Shown piece by piece: positions 9,975 through 18,640 of a DNA stretch of 64,000 bases (position 1 is its first letter; every line of letters begins with the position of its first letter). This DNA is from Pedobacter soli (GTDB lineage: Bacteria > Bacteroidota > Bacteroidia > Sphingobacteriales > Sphingobacteriaceae). A program made the translations under genes and the position numbers. The notes beneath the pieces were generated by a model. It was not told the origin of the DNA. It worked only from the letters and a program-made list of their open reading frames with translations, and ran no database searches. Location: positions 1 through 64,000 of the forward strand of contig NZ_FMZH01000013.1 in assembly GCF_900101435.1 (NCBI RefSeq), written 5' to 3'.

Positions 9975-11627
9975 ATGAGAAAAGCTTTCGTCGCAATTGC
10001 CGCATTTTTAGTAGCCCTTACCATTATGCTGGGCCTTTATCACCCATTTTTATGGTGGACATTTATTTTTACCGGTCCCTTTGTTATCTTGGGTATTTAC
10101 GATTTGTACCAACCCAAACACAGTATTGTACGTAACTACCCGGTTTTTGGTCGCTTACGTTATTTTATGGAAGAACTGCGACCGAAGGTTTACCAGTATT
10201 TTGTAGAGAGCGATACCAACGGAACACCTTATAACCGCTTAAACCGCTCGCTGATTTACCAGCGTGCCAAAACCGATAACGATACCATTCCATTCGGAAC
10301 ACAGTTAAATGTGTACGAAAATGGTTACGAGTGGTTAAGTCATAGCATTGCTGCTATTTCGCACCATGAATTGAATTTAGATCCGCGCGTGCTGGTAGGT
10401 GGTCCGGATTGTAAAAAACCTTATTCGGCCAGTATCTACAACATTTCGGCCATGAGCTTTGGTTCCTTAAGTCAGAATGCTATCCTGGCTTTAAACGGCG
10501 GTGCCAAAATGGGTAATTTTGCACACAATACCGGCGAAGGTGGTATCAGCGATTACCACAAGCAACCGGGAGGTGATTTAATCTGGCAAATTGGCACGGG
10601 TTATTTCGGTTGTCGCAATGCGGATGGTACCTTTAATTATGATGCTTATGCCGAGCGCGCGCAGCATGATCAGGTAAAAATGGTTGAGATTAAACTTTCG
10701 CAAGGGGCTAAACCCGGGCATGGTGGTATGCTGCCAGCTAAAAAGGTAACGCCAGAGGTGGCGCGCATCCGTTTGGTGCCCGAAGGTAAAGATGTATTGT
10801 CGCCACCAGCACACTCCGCTTTTAATACACCTATTGGTTTATTGGAATTTGTTAAAAAACTACGCGATTTATCGGGTGGTAAACCAGTTGGATTTAAATT
10901 GTGTATAGGTCGCAAAAGCGAGTTTTATGCCATTTGTAAAGCCATGGTAGAAACGAAGATTTACCCTGACTTTATTACTGTTGATGGGGGGGAAGGCGGT
11001 ACCGGTGCAGCACCGCAAGAATTCTCGAACTCTGTAGGGATGCCTTTGCGCGAAGGGGTTGCATTTGTTTACGATGTATTAAATGGTTTCGACCTGAAAA
11101 AACATATTAAAATTATTGCCTCAGGTAAAGTGGCTACAGGATTTGATCTGGTTAAAAATATAGCGCTGGGAGCCGATATGTGTAATGCGGCCCGCGGAAT
11201 GATGTTCGCGCTGGGTTGTATTCAGGCACTGGAGTGTAACAGCAATACCTGCCCAACAGGTGTAGCTACGCAAGATCCGAGTTTGATGAAAGGTTTGGTG
11301 GTAGAGGATAAGACCGTACGGGTTAAAAACTTCCATAACCTTACCGTGGCCAGTGCTGTAGAGTTGCTTGGTGCTGCGGGGCTAAGGGAAACGCATCAGT
11401 TAAGTCGCGCTTACATTAACCGCAGGGTAAGCCCGAGTTTAATGCAGAGCTACCTCGAAACTTTCCCTTATATCCCAACAGGTAGTTTGTTGCAAACGCC
11501 TTATCCAACGCGTTACGAGCTGGGCATGGCCTTAAGTACTTCGCAAAGTTTTGCACCTACGGATTATAAGGTTTCGGCGGTTGATTATGCACATGCCAAT
11601 CCGTATGGGGATCATGTGCATGAATAA
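9975..11627 (+). CDS. FMN-binding glutamate synthase family protein
   Basis: A 550-residue protein matching the FMN-binding, iron-sulfur domain of glutamate synthase large subunit, without the amidotransferase part. The N-terminus (about 5-45) has two hydrophobic segments, so it is probably anchored in the inner membrane. Motifs seen: MSFGSLS, NTGEGG, GAKPGHGG, DGGEGGTGA, IASGKVATG, and a [3Fe-4S]-type cluster CIQALECNSNTC at about 415-426. The family is a flavin-dependent oxidoreductase, often of unproven substrate; an ammonia-dependent glutamate synthase role has been suggested. It lacks GltD-type neighbours here. It ends in front of a bidirectional hairpin shared with asnS. Confidence 0.88.
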   Translation: MRKAFVAIAAFLVALTIMLGLYHPFLWWTFIFTGPFVILGIYDLYQPKHSIVRNYPVFGRLRYFMEELRPKVYQYFVESDTNGTPYNRLNRSLIYQRAKTDNDTIPFGTQLNVYENGYEWLSHSIAAISHHELNLDPRVLVGGPDCKKPYSASIYNISAMSFGSLSQNAILALNGGAKMGNFAHNTGEGGISDYHKQPGGDLIWQIGTGYFGCRNADGTFNYDAYAERAQHDQVKMVEIKLSQGAKPGHGGMLPAKKVTPEVARIRLVPEGKDVLSPPAHSAFNTPIGLLEFVKKLRDLSGGKPVGFKLCIGRKSEFYAICKAMVETKIYPDFITVDGGEGGTGAAPQEFSNSVGMPLREGVAFVYDVLNGFDLKKHIKIIASGKVATGFDLVKNIALGADMCNAARGMMFALGCIQALECNSNTCPTGVATQDPSLMKGLVVEDKTVRVKNFHNLTVASAVELLGAAGLRETHQLSRAYINRRVSPSLMQSYLETFPYIPTGSLLQTPYPTRYELGMALSTSQSFAPTDYKVSAVDYAHANPYGDHVHE

Positions 11628-11736
11628 CAAACACGATTAACGCCAATTTTACAATTGGCTACCCGGGAGTCGTCCCGATGGGACGATTGGTAGCTTTAAA
11701 ATTATACATATAATCTAATTAGGAAGGTGAGCGCAT

Positions 11737-11774
11737 AAAAAAAGAAGTCAAGTTTTTAAAACTTGACTTCTTTG
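11737..11774. terminator. Bidirectional terminator between GltB-like gene and asnS
   Basis: A 16-bp perfect inverted repeat (11741-11756 with 11758-11773; AAGAAGTCAAG arm) flanked by A-runs on the left and T-rich sequence on the right. It can end transcripts from both sides. A second, GC-richer imperfect hairpin lies at about 11643-11697. Confidence 0.8.
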
Positions 11775-11793
11775 ATATTGAATATTTGTTTCT

Positions 11794-11852
11794 CCTAAAC
11801 CCTAAACCCTAAACCCTAAACCCTAAACCCTAAACCCTAAACCCTAAACCCT
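11794..11852. repeat. Tandem CCTAAAC heptamer array
   Basis: Eight perfect copies of CCTAAAC (11794-11849) and a partial ninth. The array ends 3 bp from the stop codon of asnS and lies inside its 3' untranslated region, before the terminator hairpin. Confidence 0.95.
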
Positions 11853-11854
11853 TA

Positions 11855-13303
11855 TTAGAATTCTGCATTTTTAGGGAACCTTGGGAAAGCGATTACATCA
11901 CGGATGTTGGTCATACCGGTTACGAACAATACCAAGCGTTCAAAACCTAAACCGAAACCTGCATGTGGTGCGGTACCAAAACGACGGGTATCTAAATACC
12001 ACCACAATTCATCCTGTGGAATATTTAAAGCTTCCATGCGTTGGGTTAAGCGGTCTAAGCGCTCTTCACGCTGCGATCCGCCAATCATTTCGCCAATACC
12101 CGGGAACAGGATATCCATAGCGGCAACAGTTTGTCTGCCTTCAGCATCCGGCTCGTTCTGGCGCATGTAGAACGATTTAATATCAGCAGGGTAATCGGTT
12201 AAGATTACCGGTTTTTTAAAGTGTTTTTCTACCAGGTAACGTTCGTGCTCGCTTTGTAAATCAGCTCCCCACTCGTCAATCAGGTACTTAAATTGTTTCT
12301 TCTGGTTAGGTTTAGAAGATTTTAAGATCCTGATGGCTTCTGTATAGGTTAAGCGCTCAAAATCGTTAGCTAAACAGAAATCCAGTTTCTCTAATAAACT
12401 TAATTCGCTGCGCTCGTTTTGTGGCTTTTGTTTGTCTTCTTCGGCCAGGCGGTTGTTTAAAAATTCTAATTCCTCTTTGCAGTTATCTAAAGCATATTTA
12501 ATTACATACTTCATCATGTCTTCTGCAAGCTGCATGTTATCTTCCAGGTCGGCAAAAGCAAACTCAGGTTCAATCATCCAGAACTCGGCCAGGTGACGGG
12601 TTGTATTCGAGTTTTCGGCCCTGAATGTAGGTCCGAAGGTATAAATTTTACCAAAAGCCATGGCTGCCAGTTCGCCTTCCAGCTGACCAGATACAGTTAA
12701 GTTTGTCGCGCGGGCAAAGAAATCCTGCGAGAAATCAACTTTACCTTCTTCGGTACGCGGCGGGTTGTCGAAATCTAAAGTAGTTACTTTAAACATCTCG
12801 CCTGCACCTTCAGCATCACTGGCAGTAATTACCGGGGTGTGCATGTACACAAAGCCACGTTCGTTATAAAACTGGTGGATTGCGAAAGCCAATGCATGAC
12901 GCACTTTAAAAACGGCGTTAAAGGTATTGGTACGGAAACGCAGGTGCGCAATTTCGCGTAAAAACTCCAGACTGTGTTTTTTAGGTTGCAAAGGGAATTT
13001 CTCCGGATCGCTATCGCCTAAAATTTCTACACTTATTGCTTTAATCTCAACAGTTTGACCTTTACCTAACGATTCGATCAGTTTACCAGTTGCAGCGATT
13101 GCTGCACCAGTGGTGATTCTTTTTAACAGCTCATCAGGTAAATTATTAAAATCGATCACAACCTGGATATTGCTCATGCAAGATCCGTCATTTAAGGCAA
13201 TAAACTGATTATTACGGAAAGTTCTTACCCATCCCATAACCGTTACTTCTGTGTCAAATGCTGTCGACTTTAATAAATCTTTAATTTGCTGTCTCTTAAT
13301 CAT
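11855..13303 (-). CDS. asnS: Asparaginyl-tRNA synthetase
   Basis: A 482-residue class IIb aminoacyl-tRNA synthetase that charges tRNA-Asn with asparagine in the cytoplasm. The N-terminal OB-fold anticodon domain (about 15-110) begins TVMGWVRTFRNNQFIALNDG. The catalytic domain has motif 2 features (TFRAENSNTTRHLAEFWMIE) and motif 3 (GLGFERLVLF) near the C-terminus. Length fits bacterial AsnRS, and the N-rich motif 2 distinguishes it from AspRS. A TAAATTTG box lies 21-28 bp upstream of the ATG. The 3' side carries the heptamer array and the terminator. Presence of AsnS implies direct Asn charging in this organism. Confidence 0.97.
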   Translation of the reverse strand: MIKRQQIKDLLKSTAFDTEVTVMGWVRTFRNNQFIALNDGSCMSNIQVVIDFNNLPDELLKRITTGAAIAATGKLIESLGKGQTVEIKAISVEILGDSDPEKFPLQPKKHSLEFLREIAHLRFRTNTFNAVFKVRHALAFAIHQFYNERGFVYMHTPVITASDAEGAGEMFKVTTLDFDNPPRTEEGKVDFSQDFFARATNLTVSGQLEGELAAMAFGKIYTFGPTFRAENSNTTRHLAEFWMIEPEFAFADLEDNMQLAEDMMKYVIKYALDNCKEELEFLNNRLAEEDKQKPQNERSELSLLEKLDFCLANDFERLTYTEAIRILKSSKPNQKKQFKYLIDEWGADLQSEHERYLVEKHFKKPVILTDYPADIKSFYMRQNEPDAEGRQTVAAMDILFPGIGEMIGGSQREERLDRLTQRMEALNIPQDELWWYLDTRRFGTAPHAGFGLGFERLVLFVTGMTNIRDVIAFPRFPKNAEF

Positions 13304-13323
13304 ATTGTTATTTATAAAAGCCG

Positions 13324-13331
13324 CAAATTTA
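13324..13331 (-). promoter_or_regulatory. Putative asnS -7 promoter box
   Basis: TAAATTTG on the minus strand matches the Bacteroidota consensus TAnnTTTG and lies about 20 bp upstream of the asnS start. No clear -33 TTTG is seen at the ideal distance. Confidence 0.55.
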
Positions 13332-13339
13332 GAAAAAAA

Positions 13340-13436
13340 GTTGATCAGTTGGCAGTTTTCAGTATACAGTTTTCAGTTTTTTGCATAAGCCTGGTTTAAA
13401 TAATTAATTGCGAATGGCAAGCTGCCAACTGAAAAC
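13340..13436. repeat. CAGTTTTCAGTT-type degenerate repeat tract
   Basis: Short degenerate copies of GGCAGTTTTCAGT, ATACAGTTTTCAGTTTT and the inverted form CTGCCAACTGAAAAC fill the spacer between asnS and the transglutaminase gene. The same vocabulary recurs at about 30820-30860. Confidence 0.6.
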
Positions 13437-13439
13437 CGC

Positions 13440-14423
13440 TTACTGTTGCTGTTGTTGCTGCATGGCTTCTATGTATTGCTGATAGCTGTTTTTTGCCCTT
13501 GAGGTAGTAATCGGAGCAGGTTTACTGTAGTTTACTTCTTTGGGCTGAAAATAGGTTTCATTATCGTTAAAATCGTCGTCGTTATAACCTACAGAAACAT
13601 TTACTTCCATAACCTGCTCAAAACCGCCCTTGTAAACCCCTTTTACCGGAGAGCAATCGGCAAAATTCCTGCCTACAGCCAGGCGTACATGGTTTTCGTT
13701 GGCAATACAGTTGTTGGTAGGATCGAGGCCCAGCCAGCCGTATTCGGGTAGGTAGGCTTCTGCCCAGGCATGGGTTGCCCCTTCGCCACGCATGCCATCC
13801 CTGTTGGGGCAAATATAGCCACTTACATACCTTGCCGGGATGCCTGTTAAGCGTAACATGGCTGTGAGTATATGTGCAAAATCCTGGCAAACGCCTGCTT
13901 TTAGCTTTAAAATCTCATCTATGGTGGTGTCGACAGCTGTAACACCCTTAATGTATTCATAGTTGTTAAAAACATAGGCGCAGTATTTAATTGCGGTTTG
14001 GTAGGGGGTATCTTCATCGGTTTTAATACCCAAAGCTGTTTCTTTTAATTGAAGAATGCCTTCAAAACTCTCCTGTCTGAGGTAATCGATATAAGGTACT
14101 TCATACTTAAGCTTGCTTAAACTATTCCATTGGGCACCGCTAAATATATCGTCCTGTGGAAGTATTTTAGGGAAAGTTTCTACACATACTTTAGAGAAGA
14201 TTTTAAGTTGGGTATGCGGTTCGTTCTGGGTAAATGTGCCTACTTCATTACCATAGTAATCGATAAAAATTTCAATTTCCGGACTTCCGGAAATATTAAG
14301 GTCGTGCTTAATTACTTTCTGGAAATCGTCTTTAATCGGGAAAAGGATAATCTGGTTGGCACTATCGCGCACCGGCGATTCGTATTTATAGTTGGTAATG
14401 TGTTTGATTTTGAAAATTGGCAT
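13440..14423 (-). CDS. Transglutaminase-like cysteine protease family protein
   Basis: A 327-residue protein with a bacterial transglutaminase N-terminal beta domain (about 1-95) and a transglutaminase core with the catalytic triad visible: Cys in GVCQDFAH (about 178), His in THAWAEAY (about 217) and Asp in GLDPTNN (about 233). No signal peptide. The C-terminus ends in a polyglutamine stretch of six, coded by a CTG/TTG-rich microsatellite at the stop. It is the third gene of a widespread trio with an alpha-E protein and a circularly permuted ATP-grasp protein. The trio is thought to make or process a peptide-like product, with this enzyme as amidase or protease; this is inference from conserved context. 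Confidence 0.9.
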   Translation of the reverse strand: MPIFKIKHITNYKYESPVRDSANQIILFPIKDDFQKVIKHDLNISGSPEIEIFIDYYGNEVGTFTQNEPHTQLKIFSKVCVETFPKILPQDDIFSGAQWNSLSKLKYEVPYIDYLRQESFEGILQLKETALGIKTDEDTPYQTAIKYCAYVFNNYEYIKGVTAVDTTIDEILKLKAGVCQDFAHILTAMLRLTGIPARYVSGYICPNRDGMRGEGATHAWAEAYLPEYGWLGLDPTNNCIANENHVRLAVGRNFADCSPVKGVYKGGFEQVMEVNVSVGYNDDDFNDNETYFQPKEVNYSKPAPITTSRAKNSYQQYIEAMQQQQQQ

Positions 14424-14448
14424 ATTGACTTTTGTTATTTAATATGAT

Positions 14449-14513
14449 ACCACAGATAAACACAGATTGGAAATTTGTAAAAATATCCGTGTTAATCTGT
14501 GTCTATCTGTGGT
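14449..14513. repeat. Inverted repeat with AATCTGTGT arms
   Basis: Arms of 20 bp (14449-14468 and 14494-14513) are complementary at 19 positions; the left arm begins ACCACAGATAAACACAG. The hairpin lies in the 104-bp spacer inside the operon. A partial relative (TTAATCTGTGTTTCTTATC ... GATTACACAG) is seen at about 17380-17460, so it is probably a dispersed small palindromic element. Confidence 0.75.
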
Positions 14514-14527
14514 TAAAAATCACTTGT

Positions 14528-15463
14528 TTATGAGTTTGCGAAATAATACTCGTTAAGCAGGTTTCCGATACCGTATAGTTCCGACCTGATTTCGGTAAGG
14601 TAACTGTGGAGTTCTGCTTCATTCATCTTATTAACCGAGCTATAGGTAATCATGCTTTTTAACCTCCCGATTTTAAATGACAGGTTATTGTAATGCTCAA
14701 TATTGCTTTCGCTCTTTAACCGGTTAAAATATCTTTCAATGTTGCCCATGGCATACAGTGCCGACCGTGGGAAATCGTTATTGAGCATGGCCAGCTCGAT
14801 GATGTTTTTGGCATCAAAACCCTGCCGGTAGGTTTTTAGGTACAGTTCGTAACCACCTATCGATAGCAAAAGGTGTTTCCAGTAGGAAATATCGGTCAGT
14901 AAATCCGGATTGCTGCTAATCGAACTGAATTTAATATCGAGGATATCGATAGATTGGATACTCCGCTCGAGATGCTTGCCGATATTCATAAAACTTCTGC
15001 TTTCGCCACGTTCCATTACACTATCGGCTGTTCCGTTATACAGCATTACCTGTTTAATCAAAATATCTAATGCAGTAATCGGATCGTCTTTTTGTACATA
15101 CCACAACAGTTTTTCGTCTTTAACGGTATGGTAATATTCATTCAGGCATTGCCATAAATCTTTAGGTATATGTTCCTGCACACTCCTTGCATTTTCGCGT
15201 GCCAGGGTAACGATGTTCAGAATCGAATTCGGATTTTCGCGATTTAGCAGGAGATATTCTATCACTGCACGGCTATCGTGCTGGATATTTAATAATTCCT
15301 TTTCATCATCGGATGAGAAAATCCTGATCACCGGTTTCCAGGTAAATTCCTGTATGGTATCCTGTGAAGAAGCGTAATTTATTTTCAACATGCGCAGCAT
15401 CCCGTCGCTGCGCTCAACATATCTGCTTAACCAATATAAGCTTGATGCAACTCTACTTAACAT
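14528..15463 (-). CDS. Alpha-E domain-containing protein (DUF403 type)
   Basis: A 311-residue, mainly helical protein. It starts MLSRVASSLYWLSRYVERSD, the typical opening of the alpha-E family, and ends with the RSELYGIGNLL-NEYYF pattern. The family is found almost only beside circularly permuted ATP-grasp proteins and transglutaminase-like proteins, as here. The upstream ATP-grasp gene ends 11 bp before this start, which suggests translational or at least transcriptional coupling. Its biochemical role is not established; a complex with the ATP-grasp ligase is likely. Confidence 0.9.
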   Translation of the reverse strand: MLSRVASSLYWLSRYVERSDGMLRMLKINYASSQDTIQEFTWKPVIRIFSSDDEKELLNIQHDSRAVIEYLLLNRENPNSILNIVTLARENARSVQEHIPKDLWQCLNEYYHTVKDEKLLWYVQKDDPITALDILIKQVMLYNGTADSVMERGESRSFMNIGKHLERSIQSIDILDIKFSSISSNPDLLTDISYWKHLLLSIGGYELYLKTYRQGFDAKNIIELAMLNNDFPRSALYAMGNIERYFNRLKSESNIEHYNNLSFKIGRLKSMITYSSVNKMNEAELHSYLTEIRSELYGIGNLLNEYYFANS

Positions 15464-15474
15464 AATGCCGTAAT

Positions 15475-16923
15475 TTAAGAAGTTAAAACCCAGGTATCTT
15501 TACTGCCGCCGCCCTGCGAACTGTTTACCACCAGCGAGCCTTCTTTTAAGGCTACCCTCGTTAAACCTCCGGGAACAATCGAAACGCCATCCGGGCCATT
15601 GAGGGCAAAAGGACGTAAATCGATTCTGCGTGGTGCTAGTTTTCCGTTAATGAAACATGGTGCGGAGGACAGGCTGATAGTAGGCTGTGCAATAAAATTG
15701 CGCGGATCTTTCAGGATTTCGATTTTGTATGCTTCGGTTTCCTGTTCGCTGGCCGCATGGCCCATCAGCATACCGTAGCCACCGCTTCCGTTGGTTTTTT
15801 TGATTACCATGGTATTGATATTGGCAAAAACATGCTCCAGTTCATCCCGGTTGCTCAACTGATAGGTAGGTACATTTTTTAGAATAGGTTCTTCGTTCAG
15901 GTAATACCTGATCATGTCGGGTACATAGGTGTAAACCGCTTTATCGTCGGCCACACCATTACCCACGGCATTTACAATAGCTACATTGCCTTTGCGGTAT
16001 GCGCCCATTAATCCGGCAACCCCCAGTACGCTATTGGGGTTAAATACCAGGGGATCGAGGTAATCGTCGTCTACACGGCGGTAAATCACATCAACCTGTT
16101 GCAGGCCCGTAGTGGTTTTCATAAATACTTTCTGGTCTTTTACCACCAGGTCTCTTCCTTCAACCAGTTCTACCCCCATCAGGCGGGCCAATGTAGTGTG
16201 TTCGTAGTAGGCCGAATTGTACATGCCGGGGCTTAACAATACAATTGTAGGGTTGGAAACTGCTCTTGGAGAGAGCGACATTAAGTTTTTGTACAGTAAG
16301 GCGGGGTATTCGGTTACACTCCTTACGCCACATTGCGGAATGAGATCAGGAAATAGCCTTTTGGTAATTTCGCGGTTCTCCAGCATGTAACTTACGCCCG
16401 AAGGGGTTCGGAGGTTATCTTCGAGTACATAAAAGGTTCCGTCGTGGTCTCTTATCAGATCGATACCTGCAATATGAATGTAAATATCATGCGGTACATT
16501 AACATTGTGCATCTCTCTTAAAAAATGCGGACATGAATAAATCACATCTATAGGTACTATCTGATCTTTTATGATAAACTGATTGCTGTAAACATCTTTT
16601 AAGAAAAGATTCAGCGCTTTTAAACGCTGTTTTATACCTTTTTCTATAAAAAGCCACTCGGTTGAGGTGATAATTCTCGGAATAATGTCGAAAGGAAAGA
16701 TTTTTTCAATTCCTTCGCCACTATCATACACGGTAAAGGTAATTCCTTGGCTCATGAAGAGCTTTTTGGCAAGTTCTTCTTTCTTGTTTAAGTTTTCTAA
16801 TGATTCTTTAGAGAAATTGTTGATAAAGTTTGTGTAGTGATTTCGATAATTATCACCATTTAAAAACATTTCGTCATAAGTTTTGGGATGATTTAAGTAG
16901 TTTTTAATAAAATTATCTATCAT
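15475..16923 (-). CDS. Circularly permuted type 2 ATP-grasp protein
   Basis: A 482-residue protein of the DUF404/DUF407 family with a permuted ATP-grasp fold. Features seen: FPFDIIPRII near residue 80, the EDNLRTPSGVSYMLENR signature near 170-190, VYRRVDDDYLDP, GNGVADDKAVYTYVP, and VIKKTNGSGGYGMLMG near 370-385 for nucleotide binding. ATP-grasp enzymes join a carboxylate to an amine or thiol using ATP. It heads the operon ATP-grasp / alpha-E / transglutaminase, read leftward. Substrate unknown. The upstream spacer is AT-rich with no clear TAnnTTTG box for this gene. Confidence 0.92.
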   Translation of the reverse strand: MIDNFIKNYLNHPKTYDEMFLNGDNYRNHYTNFINNFSKESLENLNKKEELAKKLFMSQGITFTVYDSGEGIEKIFPFDIIPRIITSTEWLFIEKGIKQRLKALNLFLKDVYSNQFIIKDQIVPIDVIYSCPHFLREMHNVNVPHDIYIHIAGIDLIRDHDGTFYVLEDNLRTPSGVSYMLENREITKRLFPDLIPQCGVRSVTEYPALLYKNLMSLSPRAVSNPTIVLLSPGMYNSAYYEHTTLARLMGVELVEGRDLVVKDQKVFMKTTTGLQQVDVIYRRVDDDYLDPLVFNPNSVLGVAGLMGAYRKGNVAIVNAVGNGVADDKAVYTYVPDMIRYYLNEEPILKNVPTYQLSNRDELEHVFANINTMVIKKTNGSGGYGMLMGHAASEQETEAYKIEILKDPRNFIAQPTISLSSAPCFINGKLAPRRIDLRPFALNGPDGVSIVPGGLTRVALKEGSLVVNSSQGGGSKDTWVLTS

Positions 16924-17093
16924 TTCTTTTAATTATTTCCTTAAATTATGATATTTTGTGTAAAAATTAGTGTTTTTTATCATAAAAATAACTAAAAAAT
17001 GTTTTTTATGCGAATTTATGATGTTTATTTATCTATAATTTAGTGTTTTATGTGTTTTTTGCGTGAAATAATTTGAAAAAATATGTTAAAAAG

Positions 17094-17125
17094 TTTGTAA
17101 TTATTAATAAAGTGTCTATTTTTGT
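17094..17125 (+). promoter_or_regulatory. Orphan Bacteroidota-type promoter
   Basis: TTTG at 17094-17097 and TATTTTTG at 17118-17125 are separated by 20 bp, a close fit to the TTTG / TAnnTTTG consensus. No plausible gene follows; a terminator hairpin lies about 40-65 bp downstream. Confidence 0.5.
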
Positions 17126-17130
17126 AATGC

Positions 17131-17191
17131 TCGTTAATTATTATTATATATTTGGTTTAAAAAGAGCGCTGGCAACGGCGCTTTTTTTATA
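17131..17191 (+). ncRNA. Candidate small RNA between orphan promoter and terminator
   Basis: From the predicted start (about 17131) the transcript would be about 60 nt and end at a hairpin with arms AGCGC/GCGCT around TGGCAACG, followed by seven T. A second hairpin (AAGCTCCAATT with ATTGGGGCTT, about 17243-17275, T-rich tail) follows about 60 bp on. A frame of 21 codons starting at 17128 overlaps it but resembles nothing. No family recognised. The rest of 16924-17650 is AT-rich and holds no gene that I can support. Confidence 0.3.
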
Positions 17192-17598
17192 AAAATTGAG
17201 ACTTATTCATAAAATCAACATAAACTAAACAACCTAAACTAAGGAAGCTCCAATTAAATTGGGGCTTTTCTTTTTATGGAGATTATTTTTGCGGAATTTT
17301 GGTTAACAAGCTTGATGTTTTTTAAAGCTTACATTTTAGGTGTGTGTGGTTAAAGGCTTAAAGCTTTAAAATTTAAAATCGGTTTAATCTGTGTTTCTTA
17401 TCTTTTAAATCAGCGGGGAAGATAGGTGCTAAATCTTAGGTTTCTGCAGATTACACAGAAAAGTAGCGCAGATTTAAAGGGAGGTATGATTTTTATTCTC
17501 CCGCTGATTAAAATGATTACCGCTGATCAAAGACAAGTGATTTATTTCATTGTAATGACGGGCATTGTTTTTGGGCTGCCAAAAATGAAAATCAATGC

Positions 17599-17630
17599 AA
17601 AAAAAAAGCTACCCAGTTAGGAGTAGCTTT
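17599..17630 (-). terminator. Terminator of the ferritin gene
   Basis: Stem AAAGCTAC (17605-17612) with GTAGCTTT (17623-17630), followed on the minus strand by a U-run. It lies about 20 bp after the ferritin stop codon. Confidence 0.75.
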
Positions 17631-17650
17631 AAACTATGTTTTGTTGTTGT

Positions 17651-18178
17651 TTATTCTTCAGAATAATTGATTTTGTTCACGTGTTTGTCGATTTCCCATC
17701 TTCCGGTACCTTCTTCTCCAATTACTTCGAACAATTCTAAAGCTCTGCGAGCTTTGTATTCTTCTTCGCGTTGCTCTTTCAGGAACCAGTTTAAGAATTC
17801 CATGGTTACGAAATCTTGTTCCTTGTGGCATTTAGCTGCAATGTTTTTGAAGCTCTGGGTAATGGCAATTTCTGCTTCCAGTGCATCTTCGAAAACTTCC
17901 CTGAAGCTGGCAAATTCTGTTTTGATGCTGCTAACCTCCGGAGAGATTGCATTTCCGCCCATATCCAAAACATATTTGAATAGTTTAAGCTGGTGTACTC
18001 TTTCTTCTTCAGATTGCTTTAAGAAATAATCTGCCGAATAGTCGTAGCCATTTTGATCGCACCAAGATGACATAGATAAATATAGTGATGAAGAGTGAGC
18101 TTCTTTTTTGATCTGCTGATTTAATAATGTTTCAATATCCTGTGATATTAAACATTGAATGCGCATTAAGTCTTTCAT
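17651..18178 (-). CDS. ftnA: Ferritin (non-haem iron storage)
   Basis: A 175-residue bacterial ferritin that oxidises Fe(II) and stores Fe(III) in a 24-subunit shell. Ferroxidase residues are visible in helix A (NQQIKKEAHSSSLYL), helix B (SEEERVHQLKLFKYV, the E..H pair), and helices C/D (EAEIA ... NWFLKEQREEE). I chose the ATG at 18178 because MKDLMRIQCLIS is a usual ferritin start; the frame extends 7 codons further upstream without support. A TACATTTG box sits 24-31 bp upstream of it. A monocistronic unit is likely. Confidence 0.93.
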   Translation of the reverse strand: MKDLMRIQCLISQDIETLLNQQIKKEAHSSSLYLSMSSWCDQNGYDYSADYFLKQSEEERVHQLKLFKYVLDMGGNAISPEVSSIKTEFASFREVFEDALEAEIAITQSFKNIAAKCHKEQDFVTMEFLNWFLKEQREEEYKARRALELFEVIGEEGTGRWEIDKHVNKINYSEE

Positions 18179-18201
18179 AATTCTGTGCTTTAATAACAAT
18201 A

Positions 18202-18209
18202 CAAATGTA
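18202..18209 (-). promoter_or_regulatory. Putative ferritin -7 promoter box
   Basis: TACATTTG on the minus strand fits TAnnTTTG, about 24 bp upstream of the chosen start codon. I see no -33 TTTG at the usual spacing. Confidence 0.5.
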
Positions 18210-18354
18210 GATTGAATTTGTTCGGCTTTATAATTTATTTACAATATGAAATTAGTCTAAATTGCTGATAATTAGTTATTTGTAATCAGTTTAAATAAGA
18301 TGGAAAAGGAAGGTGGAGGAGCGCGATAACGCGAAACGGATACTGCTTGAAAGT

Positions 18355-18640
18355 CAGGAAGTAATGGAGTACAAATAATCAATGACCAATAATCAAACAC
18401 CAATTATCAGTTTTTAATTACCAATATGCAATAATGAATGTTCAATGGATCAGTTATTAGTTGGGTGTTTGGCTTAAATTAATGCCAATAGGTTAAGTGC
18501 GAGTTGTTGATACTAGTGGTGATCGACCTAATGAGTTTTAGGCAGATGCAGGTACCCATGAACTAATGACAACTGAATAATGCACTTTATGTGAGTGCAA
18601 GTACCAATGAACTAATGACTAATGAACTAATAAACCAACC
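18355..18640. repeat. AATGAACTAATGAC-type degenerate repeat tract
   Basis: The spacer between the ferritin gene and the next gene is filled with short variants of CAATGACCAATAATCAA, CAATTATCAG, CAATATGCAATAATGAATG and ACTAATGACTAATGAACTAA. The same words recur at about 30880-31190. I see no gene in 18210-18626. Confidence 0.6.

Noticed and set aside
11794..11852. A real telomere or chromosome end
   Set aside because: The array is only 59 bp long, internal, and flanked by ordinary genes on both sides.
17426..17620. 64-codon frame between the candidate small RNA and the ferritin terminator
   Set aside because: It covers partial dispersed palindromes and the ferritin terminator and has no family resemblance.
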